64,000 nucleotides of DNA from positions 41,292,001 through 41,356,000 of the forward strand of contig CM075101.1 of assembly GCA_037576195.1 (NCBI GenBank), read 5' to 3'. Below the pieces are notes generated by a model. The model searched no databases and had not been told where the DNA came from. It saw only the letters and a list, made by a program, of their open reading frames with translations. The DNA is from Phytoseiulus persimilis. Lineage: Eukaryota; Arthropoda; Arachnida; Mesostigmata; Phytoseiidae. The position numbers were made by a program, and so were the translations under genes. Below, piece after piece: positions 39,204-49,033 of the stretch (position 1 is the first letter of the stretch; the number at the start of each line of letters is the position of its first letter).

Positions 39204-40371
39204 TCAATTCAAATCGCCCAGACTAGCGTCTTCCGGGTCGCAAACCTCACTCGCTCGTCGACCGTTCTTCAAGAGAATGATTAACATATTTCGAAGATCC
39301 AATGCGTCGACCAATGCTTGACCCATTTGCGGCGGCTTCGAGCGGGCTAACATTGTGATACCTGAGATATTCTTCTCAAGCCTGACGAAATTATGGGGCT
39401 CACGATATTTTTGAACCGGAATGGTCGAAATTTTCGGAGCTCCGGACATTTCCGAATGAATTTCTGAATAATCGTTCCTGGCAGAAGCTCAGGTACGGGA
39501 TAATCTTCTCGGAATGGAGATCATGAACTCAACATTTTGAGCTGAGTCGCGAAGGCGCTCTGACTAATAAACGGAATCTCGTGAAACAACTCCCATATTC
39601 CTATTTCCGAAGCAGCGCTCACTGCTAGGCGTTCTTCAGTGCAATACCAGAGGACTCTTCGCAAAATCGAGTTTTATTTAAACATGATTATCAGTCTCGA
39701 ATGATTCGTCTCGACCACTAATAAACTGAATCGCATCTCCACATACGTGATCTTCAGTGAGTAGCAAAATACGGCTTTCATTTGCCGACGAACAGATGAT
39801 TTATCGATAGCTCGCGATTTGTCAACCTGATACGGGGTAAAACATTGTACCTTGAAGGGGTCTCTCTTCCGAGTGGCGCAAAGTTCTCAGTGAAATTTAT
39901 GAATTGTGCTAAAATGTAGTCTGTGGAACATTCATACTCGGATGTTTACTGTGAGTTATGGGATCCCCACTACATAGTTGATCTTGCGGACTGTCTCTCG
40001 TGACCACAATTAACATTGTTTCTCTCGAAGTCGATGAATCAGAAAGATGGAGGCCTCGGCGTCATCCTGTTTCTGGAACGTTCGGCTGTCTTCCGAAGAA
40101 ATGAATAATTTGTACAATGTGGAAGATTAGCTTACTGAATCAAGTGAGAGTCACTAGACAGAGATGACACTGTTCTATGACTCTGACGTGAACGACTTGG
40201 TTCCAGAATATGTTCGCACACAGAGTCCATTCCTGAGGTTCGGAGGGTGCTACTCACTGTTCTGGGGCAGATTGTCCTCTTCGAACTCCGTGGAGCGAGG
40301 CACGCAATGATAAAGAAAATAACTAGGCAATATCCCAAGTAGGAACACCGTAAGAAGGTTGAAGGCCACAC
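39204..40371 (-). CDS. Putative membrane or secreted glycoprotein, unknown family
   Basis: Exons with agreeing phases: one ending at 40258 (donor ACA|GTGAGT), then 40089-40015, 39920-39851 and 39477-39204 (stop). The first exon has a hydrophobic segment, NLLTVFLLGILPSYFLYH, preceded by TPKPCVAF; this looks like a signal anchor. Downstream are three N-glycosylation sequons (NNS, NFT in AQFINFTENF, and NIS in EKNISGITML), consistent with a lumenal or outside domain. The C-terminus is LKNGRRASEVCDPEDASLGD plus LN. A possible extra exon in the 39478-39850 intron (HVCGDAIQFISGRDESF) did not fit in phase. The start is not fixed: another frame offers ATG at about 40409 (MEIEFVDSHSKT). A type II Golgi enzyme is conceivable, but no catalytic motif is visible. 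Confidence 0.5.
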
Positions 40372-40663
40372 ACGGTTTTGGAGTGCGAGTCAACAAATTC
40401 TATCTCCATGAGGCTGTCAAGTGTAACCGATCCAAGATCATATGGTAATCGGAGTCCTCTACGTCGTCATTTCACGAACACTGATCACTGATTTCACCGA
40501 TTTCTCATTCTCTCCCGAAGATCGGTCGGATTCTCTTTCTTACGTTGCTTGTGTGTTTCTTCTTCGATCCCTCGAACGACAATCGATTCATAAAGTAACC
40601 TAAGGAGTGATTTTTGGATGATGTCTCATAGAGCACCCAACGAAACGAAGGCCATCACGATAC

Positions 40664-43600
40664 TCAAATGGAAGCGTACAACTGCTGTATAAACTGATTG
40701 GCTAATTTGAGGTCTAGTCCTAAGCGCTGAGCTATCGCCTGAGCACGAGCTATGCCTTCGTTTTCGTAGAGGAGATCGGACACTTTATCCAGTGCAACTA
40801 GAGCCAGAGACTCGGTAGATCCTCCCAAAAGTGCTCTCATGTACGAGTCGCGCCGATTGCTCCACTCATTCAGCTCGCCGAGGGTAACTCTGCAACGCAA
40901 ACAACATTCTCCGCTTCAATTGCGTTCCCCCTGACCAATGGCGGACTCCATACTTCCGGCCCCTAATTGCATGACGAGCCTCTGATTCATATTTTCTGAT
41001 CTCGGGATTTCCTACCTGAATACGCTGGCGGCGAAAACTCTCCCTTCTTTCTGAGCGTAGTCAACAGCTTCTAATCTGAACATGAGAATCTCCTTCAGGC
41101 TATCTCCCTTGGCACCGGCGAGTCTACCTTTGCGAAGCTTCACGAAGTGCCTGCGGCATTCCAGCCAGCGTGAAAGACACCTGTATCGTGGGAATGCCGT
41201 TAATCCACTACCCTGAACCGCCGAAGCCGTCAATGATGGTAGCTTCCCACCGTCAATGGCTGCCATTCAACTCACCTCATCGAGATTCCAATCTCTTTCG
41301 CAGTTTCGATCTGATCCCCTGAGAGCTTGATATACATCGAATTGTCGTCGTGATTTCCGTTACATTCTTTCGATGAAGTCTGATTCCCATTCAAGTCGAC
41401 CACGACGGACGAGCTCTGCTCCTCCTTCGAGGTGACCGTGCTGTCGTTGTTATTTGCATCCATGAGCAACTCGTCCATTTCCAGAGCGTCGCCGTTGGTC
41501 ATCATCGGGGCCGGACTCGGGGAACGACTCTTCTCCAAGGATGACAGGTTTCTTTGCGAAGCCCGAGTGCTCCGTTCCGTGGTCGGTGATGAGTCGCCAT
41601 TCGTGACCGGCCGGGGGATTTGCTGAGTTGGACTTGAGTCGCAGCGTCGAGCCTGTATGCAGAACTAAGCGTGAGAATTTTTGATTTCTCCTGGAACGTC
41701 TTGCCGCCCAACGTGTCTCACAATCGAAACACGGAAGTTTTCCGTCTCGGATCCTCACCGTCACACTGCTCCTCACGCAACCTTTCACAAGGTCCTCAAG
41801 AGAGTTCCGAGTGATCCACGTTGCGATCGTGGTGCGAGGAATATTAAACTGAACCGAGGCGACCTTACTGCCCGCCGTAAGAGCCACTTTCAGTATAGAG
41901 ACGATCGTGTCCATCGCGAGTTCCCCCGTATCAAGAGCCCGAATGCGAGATGAAGGCTCTTGCAAATGCTTATAGAGGAGCTGGAATGTTGTCGGTACCG
42001 ATCAGCTCCGCGTCCTCGAAGTCAACTGAATGATCGCACCAGGGGAATGGGAACCGCGGGCTGACACGCATGGCAAGAACAGAGGAGGAAGGCGCAGGCA
42101 AGAGAATGTAGGGAATTGAGCCTCACTTTTTCCAGTTCATCGGCATCCATTGGAGGTGCTTTAATTTCCCGATGTATCACGCGGCTCTGGTCATCCTCAT
42201 CGTAGGTAACGACCTTGTGAACCTCCTCCTCGGGGAAGAATTTTTTCATCCATTCTTGAACGATACTTGGTTGAACCTGTCGAGAGAAGCATACTTGAAT
42301 GAGTGAGAGTCTGACTGAGGAATGATCTGCAACAGGCTAAAGAACCATCACTTCATGCCAGAGTCTTCTTGTCCCGAAAACAAGCGATTGGACTGCTTGG
42401 AATCCCACCTGGAATACTTTACAAGCCCTCGACAAACTCTGTTTCCTTGCGAGGTCGAGCACCTTCATCTGGAAATCGATTCCGAAGTCGTTGTGCTTGT
42501 TCTCCACGGAGGAACCCTGAAATTAGGAAATGTGAATGCATCGGATACTCGAATCTTCGAGGATACTTGTAAGCCGGTGGAATAATCTGGAAGACCGTCT
42601 CCTACGTACGTTTTCGCACTGAATCGCGGGTCTCGCGGAGACCCCCGTGCGGAGCCATTTCAATACTTGGCCCTCCATGACGCTGTATTGACGTGCAGCA
42701 CGTTCCACGTTAGTTTTTCGCGCGAGGTTCACGATTTGCAGAATTTCCTCTCGAGATTTGGTTTCGCCCTTGGATCCTCTCGCCACGCGATTCCTGATTC
42801 TGTCCAACGCCATCCGCCTGATTACATTCTGGAGGAAAAAAAAAATTGGGAATGTTTGTCCGAATATAGAATGGAGCTCAGCTAAGCATGATCATGAAGG
42901 AGTCCATCAACCTCGACATGGACATCCAAGTTGCGAGGGCTCAGAAGTTGAGATCAGAGTTGTCGAGGTTGAGAGATCGGGAATTGCTCCTGCTCCTCTC
43001 ACCTGGGACATATAGCTGTGAACTTCACCCGGCTTCAAGTTGTAGTGTTCAGCAGCTTTCTGAGTGGAGTTTTGGAGGGCGAATGTGACAACTTTGACTT
43101 TCTTCTCTACGCTGAGCTCGTCCGTTAATGCGTGGATAAGTCTCGTTCTCGGTTCGTCTTTCTGCTGCTGTGTCATTTTCAGGGATATTTTGAGCTTCGG
43201 AACCTTTGGGGGCTCAGAATACCTGGTCGAGGAGCATACATGTGAGCAAGGTTTTCTAGGGTACAAACGGATAACACTGAGCGACCGGGGAAAAGTTGAG
43301 GGGAACGAACCTTCGCTCCTTCTCGTCGACCTCAACTCTCTCTTTTTGAGGTCGGCAAGGAGACTTTTCCTGCTTTCGACGTGTCGTTGAGGCACAAACT
43401 CGCCTCGTTCTTCCAGAGCCTTCCTGCGCCATTTGTACAGCACCGAGTGCGAGATCTCGGGATAGCGCCGCTCGCCTTCCGCGAGTGAGTGGATGCAGAG
43501 GTAGTCCCACACACTTCTTTTGAACTCTTCCGTGTAGATCACGGTTCCTGGAGAAAACGAGGATATACGGGAATGCAAGGGCAATTCGGACTGTCTTCAG

Positions 43601-43901
43601 CCTTGAAGGTCGGCAGTGTGTCTGCACTGCTATCCGATTTCATAATGGGGGCAACGAGGATGTTGCCCCGATCGTTCTGCTCTGGAGAACCAGAGCTGTG
43701 CCCTCAAGAGGGCTTGCGGGGGTTTCACAACCTCAGCGAATCACCGATGAATGAGGAACAACACTTACCACTATCGTAGACCATCTTCTTATCGCTCTCC
43801 TTGAGTTTGTATGGAACGATCTTCTGTTTCTTGCTGGGGGGCTCATCATCGGGCCCTCCAGTTTCGAGTTCGGGATCCATGCACTCGGCGTCAGAAGGCA
43901 T
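40664..43901 (-). CDS. Tandem helix-turn-helix protein (up to eight HTH units), novel architecture
   Basis: Ten exons: 43901-43769, 43547-43331, 43222-43003, 42828-42610, 42516-42409, 42276-42127, 41980-41777, 41652-41276, 41180-41016 and 40889-40664. All nine junctions agree in phase and nearly all have CAG acceptors, giving about 672 residues. The N-terminus has an acidic patch and an NLS-like PPSKKQKIV. HTH units follow the pattern h-x-x-h-A...A-A-x-x-F-x-V-x-x-x-x-V-x-x-W: residues 51-88 (EISHSVLYKWRRK), 156-188 (KAAEHYNLKPGEV), 216-250 (VERAARQYSVMEGQVLKWLR), 278-312 (RACKVFQVQPSIVQEW), 372-407 (VASVQFNIPRTTIATW), about 527-551 (EIGISMRCLSRWLE), 577-609 (FAASVFRVTLGELNEW) and a weak 625-668. 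A Ser/Thr/Pro- then Asn/Asp-rich linker spans about 418-525. Likely a nuclear DNA-binding protein. The first exon is probably preceded by others: the frame is open above the ATG and a CTGAAG acceptor sits upstream. Confidence 0.85.
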
Positions 43902-44442
43902 TAGAGGAAGTTTAACCAAGCGGACCTTCAGGGTTGGAAGAGGAAAATACCATTACTGTGGGCTACCGGGAGCGAAAGCGAGTTTTCTCATATGCCGGCT
44001 CACTATCTACAAGAGGAGCATGACTTTGGCCGACCGGTGAGTGAGAAACTTGATGTGGATGGGGGAAGAGCCCTACTCGGGACACTCACTACAAGCTGCT
44101 TTTCGATCGCTGCTTTCGACAGGAGCTCCCTGGTTGATTCACTCAATTGCAATGGACTCCAAGACATACTCAGAATCCTCACCGACTAAGGCCGCGGGCC
44201 CTTGACATGATTGCACCTGTGGATTTCGGAATCATGCGTTCAGTTCGTGGACGTGACGTAGAGTCTTGGAGCGGGAGGAACTCGGCAGTTCTGTCGTTGA
44301 TGACCCCACACCGGTCGATGTATCAGCCGATCATCGCTCGCAACTTTGTCGGCTGTTCCGCCGCTCATTGAGATGTGTCCAATGGAGGATCGAGATAACA
44401 ATTGAGTCCGGACCAGATTCAAATACACTCAACGCTCCACAG

Positions 44443-44638
44443 ATGAGCGATGAGGATAGTGAGGGCCGCCAGCGGCGGAACCCTCCGCAGGAACGTTCCG
44501 CACTGCCATCGGGGAATCATCGGGAGTAAGGATTGAGGAAATATTTGCATCGACTACGATAGGAATTAAAGCCCCGGGAGGAGCTAAGACGCTAAACGTC
44601 AAAGGGTTGCCGAAGAACTACGGTGCAGAGATTCCTCG
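44443..44638 (+). CDS. Possible 5' exons of an unknown plus-strand gene
   Basis: A 16 bp exon (ATG at 44443, MSDED, donor ATA|GTGAGG) can be joined in phase to 44572-44638, which reads PGGAKTLNVKGLPKNYGAEI before a donor CG|GTAGGT. The second exon looks coding. The first acceptor (TTAAAG) is weak, and without splicing the ATG frame closes at 44527. No family recognised. It would diverge from the tandem-HTH gene, leaving about 540 bp for a shared promoter. Confidence 0.3.
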
Positions 44639-44639
44639 G

Positions 44640-46430
44640 TAGGTCACATTCATGCTTCGATAAGCTCTATCTTTTCACGGAGTCATAAACGAATGCAACA
44701 AGTTGTTTCATGCGAGTTTGAGACAAAGACCACGATTGTCGAAGCCCTGCCACCGATCCGGAATTCTCCCAGGAGTTCCTCTATTCTTCTTCCGAGCCAA
44801 GCACTGAAGACGCAAGCCTATTGGTATTCCCTTTGAACTGTCGGGAAGAGGAGGAGTTCCGCTTGAAGCGATGCGAGATTCGTCGAGGTTTGCGTCAGGA
44901 GACCTTCCGACCCCATCTAGACTAAAACTGCGGTAGAAACTTCGCCTCTCGCATCTCAGTGAACTCAAAACGATGCCAAGAGACCTATCGTTGACTGAGA
45001 ATCCGGAACGAAGACCTGGAACCTTCTCTGCAAACCCGGCCGCCGCCAGTAGCTTCACCAGAAAAGGGCTAAAAACCTTATGAACAAGATATCTTGCCTG
45101 AGCAAACAGGATTCGAGGAGTCGAGTGTCAGCTGTTCGTTAAAATCCGATGCGAAACTTAATAGAAGCACTACGACGAGCCGCGACGAGCTGGAAACTTT
45201 TCGAACAAAACGCTTGAGTTTCGTCAAGAAACTTCTCCTCTATGGTGTCGTTGTCGCTTTCGCCGCTCCTTCTGTCCGTGTTGTGGTTGCTTGCCGCCGC
45301 TGACGGAAGCAGCCGACAACACAGTCCCGTATCACAGTCCCGGCGATCAGCTAATGAATGCATTCCTGCAGACGGAAACTGAGCGCGCTGAATCCGAATT
45401 TCGGAGGGTTCTGTGAGACACCCACTCATTCGCCGAGTGTCGCCATGATGTTCATACCGGGAGTCAAGTGACGAGGACGAAATTCATCCGTGGGCCACAA
45501 ATGGACATTGGATGCATCCGTCCCATGTTTCGGAGACTTTCTACACCGCTAAATCCCTTGGAGACCCGAATCCGACGGAATACTGAGAAACTTGGAAGTT
45601 TGGGCCCCGTTTCAGACACTTGATTCGCCCCGCCTGCGAATTTGCTGCATCTCGGTTGCATTCGAGTGTGAAAGCCGTGACGTCGGGAGAAACGCGCGCC
45701 GAGAGCTGCCTCATCCTTGTAGGCGAGGAATACAACCAAGCTTCCCTCAATGAGAACCGACCGCTCGCCGCTGGACTCTCAGCCTGGACTCTGAGTCTGC
45801 CCCACGCGGACTTTTTGTCGAATGGGATTCATGGGATATCTGGAGTAAAGAGTACAGGAGTCCTTTCGAACGTGAACATTCCGTCAGCGAGCGCCAAGAC
45901 AACTCGAAGACCTGGATCGTTCCTTGGAGATTGTCCTCACTTGTTGGACGCCGGAGTCGACCGTGTTGTGAACGGAACGCTGGGAACAGCATTTGTACTT
46001 CGAAAATTGGCGAAGTCTAACAATTTTCATCGAGTTCGGTCTATCCTGAATAGAATAGGAAGAGAAACATTCGTACTCGGACTTCGAGATTGTGGGAGCG
46101 ACATGCTTGACGGAAACTGCAGGTAGAGTGATCTCCCTATTTCATGCTTTCTTCAAGGCAGAAGCTTCCTTTCTCCATGCTCAGTTCGGATTTCAGATCA
46201 TACGGAAAAGGAAGCAGCTTCAGAGCGCCTCGAATTTCTCTGCTCAGAACAGATGGCTGCACCCTACCGCTGAGATGGCTCAGCTAGGTGTAAGAACATC
46301 TTCTCCATCATTGCTCGAAATGAGTTTATCGTGGAGCTTTCCTCTTGAGTGTTGCATTTCGACTTGATAGAGAATGAGAGATTAGAGTAAAGATAAAGAC
46401 AGTTGAAGACATAGAATCAGGAAATGCAGA
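44640..46430. other. Stretch without an assignable gene
   Basis: Open frames at 44708-45058 minus, 45094-45303 plus and 45620-46126 plus have coding-like patches (for example EEEEFRLKRCEIRRG on plus near 44850, and a hydrophobic run VKKLLLYGVVVAFAAPSVRV at about 45220-45280). Splice signals and phase did not give a consistent model. Some may be further exons of the gene suggested at 44443. Confidence 0.35.
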
Positions 46431-46439
46431 GTAGTGGAC

Positions 46440-46790
46440 CCCGGCGGAACAAACGGACCGTGGAGGAAAACATTGGATTCGAGTCTGTAGAGTGCACCTT
46501 CCATAGTTCGATGATTTCATTTTGGATGATGTATAGATTTTCCGCAGCAAACATTCCCCGCTGGTCTGTAAGAGTAACCCGCGAGCGATAAAGCGTGCTC
46601 CCAACCCGTGAACTCTGAAATTCAAAAATTGGCCGCCTGTCTGTAAGAGGGACCCGCCAATGGTAAATGATTCTCCACAACCTCTGGACCCTGGTAAACG
46701 AAGAAATTGGCTGCGAGTCTGTAGAAGGGACCCACAATCGATGAAATATGCTACCCAGCCCATGAACTCTGAAAAACGAAAACATTGAAC
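46440..46790. repeat. Imperfect tandem repeat, period about 75-85 bp
   Basis: Units share a block like GAGTCTGTAGAAGGGACC, followed by an AATCG/AATGG-type word and a GTGAACTCTGAAA-type word. Copies are visible near 46470, 46565, 46640 and 46715, with a decayed one near 46790. On the minus strand the repeat translates as recurring LLQT-type peptides, a by-product of the period being close to a multiple of three. It abuts the 3' end of the MULE relic. Confidence 0.6.
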
Positions 46791-48157
46791 GCTAATCTGG
46801 ATATGAGACCTGCGAGACCTAGAAATTCATGGAAAACTGCAGATTCAAAGAGGTCGAGCTGCGTAGGAATGGTCGCCAGGGAATCCTTCGTACACGTGGT
46901 CGTTTTCCACGAGCCAGTGCTCCAAATCCGGAATGCGTGTTCTTCTTCGCTGTCTGCTAATACTGCAGGAGGCTCGGGCTCCTCCTCCGGTATGTCCAAA
47001 TCATCAGGTGCTTGACTCACGGGATCTTCGGGGTTCCCAATACCGGCGTCGTCACCCGTGATTTGGAAGAGTCCGTGACGCCCGAGGGAGGCTCCAACTC
47101 TGAACTTGACCCGATTAATAAATTGTAGTGGAGAGATTTCCTCGGCATCCAATAAATTCCAAGACTGCGAACTGTTGAGTTCGTTGAGTCTTGTTGCCCG
47201 ACTCGGCCTCGATCCGATGTGCATGGTCCGGCCGCGATGGATCTTCTGGTCGATGATTATGTCTGCCACCATCTCCAGGTTCACTGAAATCAAATTTCAA
47301 ACTGCGGCGTGTGTACCCAAACGGCGTCGCACTGCAGCGTTGTTTGATTCCACGGCGTTTTTTGGGCGTGCGATTATCCTGTAAACTGAGAGATCGTCGG
47401 GCCCGACCCGAGTTAACCAAAAGGTACGCACGTAGTTCGCGAGTCTCTCGAGTTGCGGATGCGCAAGTTCCGCCGCCGCAGCTGCACAGTCTTCTAAGGC
47501 AGGCCTGATTTGGGCGGAAGGCAGGAGGGGCAGAGCACAGAAGCCCAGAACGTGTTACAGTACTTCCCCCGGACCACGAGGCTCCGCAGCCAAACCGATT
47601 ATAGGAGACCTGGCCATTCGAATTACGCTTTGCGCGTAATGGAACAGACAGCCTCGTTCTAGAGCATGAGGGAATTCCGATTGGGCTGCGGCCCTGATCG
47701 AACTATCCCAATCACTCATGAACTGCTGGACAGCCAAACCTGGACTGCCTGCTTTCAAACACCCGAACACCCACCTCTAGGCAGGGGCCGACGCGGAATT
47801 CATGAGAGCACAAGCCACCATCCCGGCGTGACCCCGCCAGTTCCCATGGATGGTGAATAACTGCGAACACGAATTCCTGGGAACAACTTTGTAGGTGGCG
47901 TCCGCGTGCATCATCACAGCTTCGTTAAGCAGCTGGAGCGAGCTAGCGGTCGTTAGAACGGGCGCATTATGGTCAGCACTATAGAAGCTCAGAAGGCGCT
48001 CACCGTGGACAGTGCGTGTTGAAAGTACTTCGCCGGGCCCGTAGGCGCTTAGCCGAAGTGCTCTGCCTGCCCCGAAGGTGCCTGGACGGTCCGTACTACA
48101 GAACCGTCGGAATTCATAGCTGGCGCGCTCTCTCTCCCTCCCAAAAGAATGCGTCCA
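46751..48157 (-). pseudogene. Mutator-like (MULE) transposase relic with FLYWCH-like region
   Basis: One frame runs 469 codons from 48157 to the stop at 46751, broken only by TAG (47777-47779), TAA (47555-47557) and TGA (47297-47299). Order from the 5' end: a FLYWCH-like finger region (YEFRRFCSTDRPG ... FYSADHNAP), then the DDE core. First Asp: MMHADATYKVVP, followed by QLFTIHG. Second Asp: FMSDWDSSIRAA, with GCLFHYAQSVIR. Third acidic residue: ARPKNAVESNNAAVRRRL. These are the MULE family blocks. The TAG sits where Tyr is usual and the TGA where Trp is usual, so each looks like a point nonsense change rather than an intron. No frameshift is seen. The C-terminal part has an acidic stretch (DDLDIPEEEPEPPAV). 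Terminal repeats were not identified. Confidence 0.8.
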
Positions 48158-48716
48158 TCAGCCTTGCTCCGGGACTGTGATCGTCACCCTCTCAGTGGTT
48201 TCGAAATCGTTCATGCGGCATTTCGAGCGAGCACGGCCGCAGCGGCATTTTTGAATTCTCCTGAAGATGCGGGGCAACAATCATTGGTAACGCAGATTTT
48301 CAAAGCAAGCAGGGGCGGCTGAGAGTCAAAGTAATTGACAAGAGATGAGATGAGATACGCAGCGATACGAGGTGCTCCTCGAGGACCCCGAATATGGCTT
48401 AGTCGTCTTCAACCGATCAAGAACCCTTCTCTTTTAGTTTGCGGGCTCGCGTTGACTTCTCGGGCCTTGCTTCAACAAAGATAAACCAAATTGCTCGTTC
48501 AGATTTTTTTCGATTTTCCTCTCCACAATCTTCCCGGATTATGGGGGAGTTTTTTGTAGCTGATGGCTGACGTGGAGTGGAGTCTTGTGCTGAGGAACTC
48601 ATCGGGGTCGCTCCCAGCGGCTTCTCCGAAGGGAATGCGCGGCGGTCCGCTCCCAGCCACTTTCACGCACGAGGCGGAACTTTCATTAAGTTCGCCATGA
48701 TGAACATTTTGTAGTA

Positions 48717-49033
48717 CAGTACAACCTCGATTATTTCAACTAATTGATGCAAAAAAACGTTGAAATAATCGAAAGTTGAAATAATCGAAAGATGACAAAA
48801 TCACCCACATTCTTGGACTCCGCAACCGATTCGGGGTTGAGAGTCCGAGTTCGAACGAGATGTATTGACGATGGAAGATTCTGAACGATGGATTCATCTT
48901 CCTCATAAAAATACGCTCCCGGTCGACATCCTTCGGCCTGTTCCGCAGAGTTGAAATAATCGAGGTTGAAATGCGAAAGGTTGAAATAATCAAAGTTGAA
49001 ATAATCGAGGTTGAAATAATCGAGGTTGTACTG
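48717..49033. mobile_element. 317 bp pogo/Tigger-type MITE
   Basis: The ends are exact inverted repeats (CAGTACAACCTCGATTATTT and its complement, extending to at least 24 bp), flanked by TA on both sides (48715-48716 and 49034-49035). The CAGTNNAACCTCG start and TA duplication are the hallmark of pogo/Tigger elements of the Tc1/mariner superfamily. There is no transposase frame. Inside, the word GTTGAAATAATCGA recurs two or more times near the left end and four to five times near the right end, like subterminal transposase-binding sites. The near-perfect ends suggest fairly recent insertion. Confidence 0.85.

Noticed and set aside
46326-46763. Minus-strand frame with repeated LLQT peptides
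   Set aside because: Produced by the tandem DNA repeat; no splice context or start of note.
47284-47316. A 33 bp intron that would remove the TGA in the MULE frame (GTACAC...TTTCAG)
   Set aside because: Too short for splicing; the frame continues unchanged through it, and the stop falls where Trp is usual in the family.
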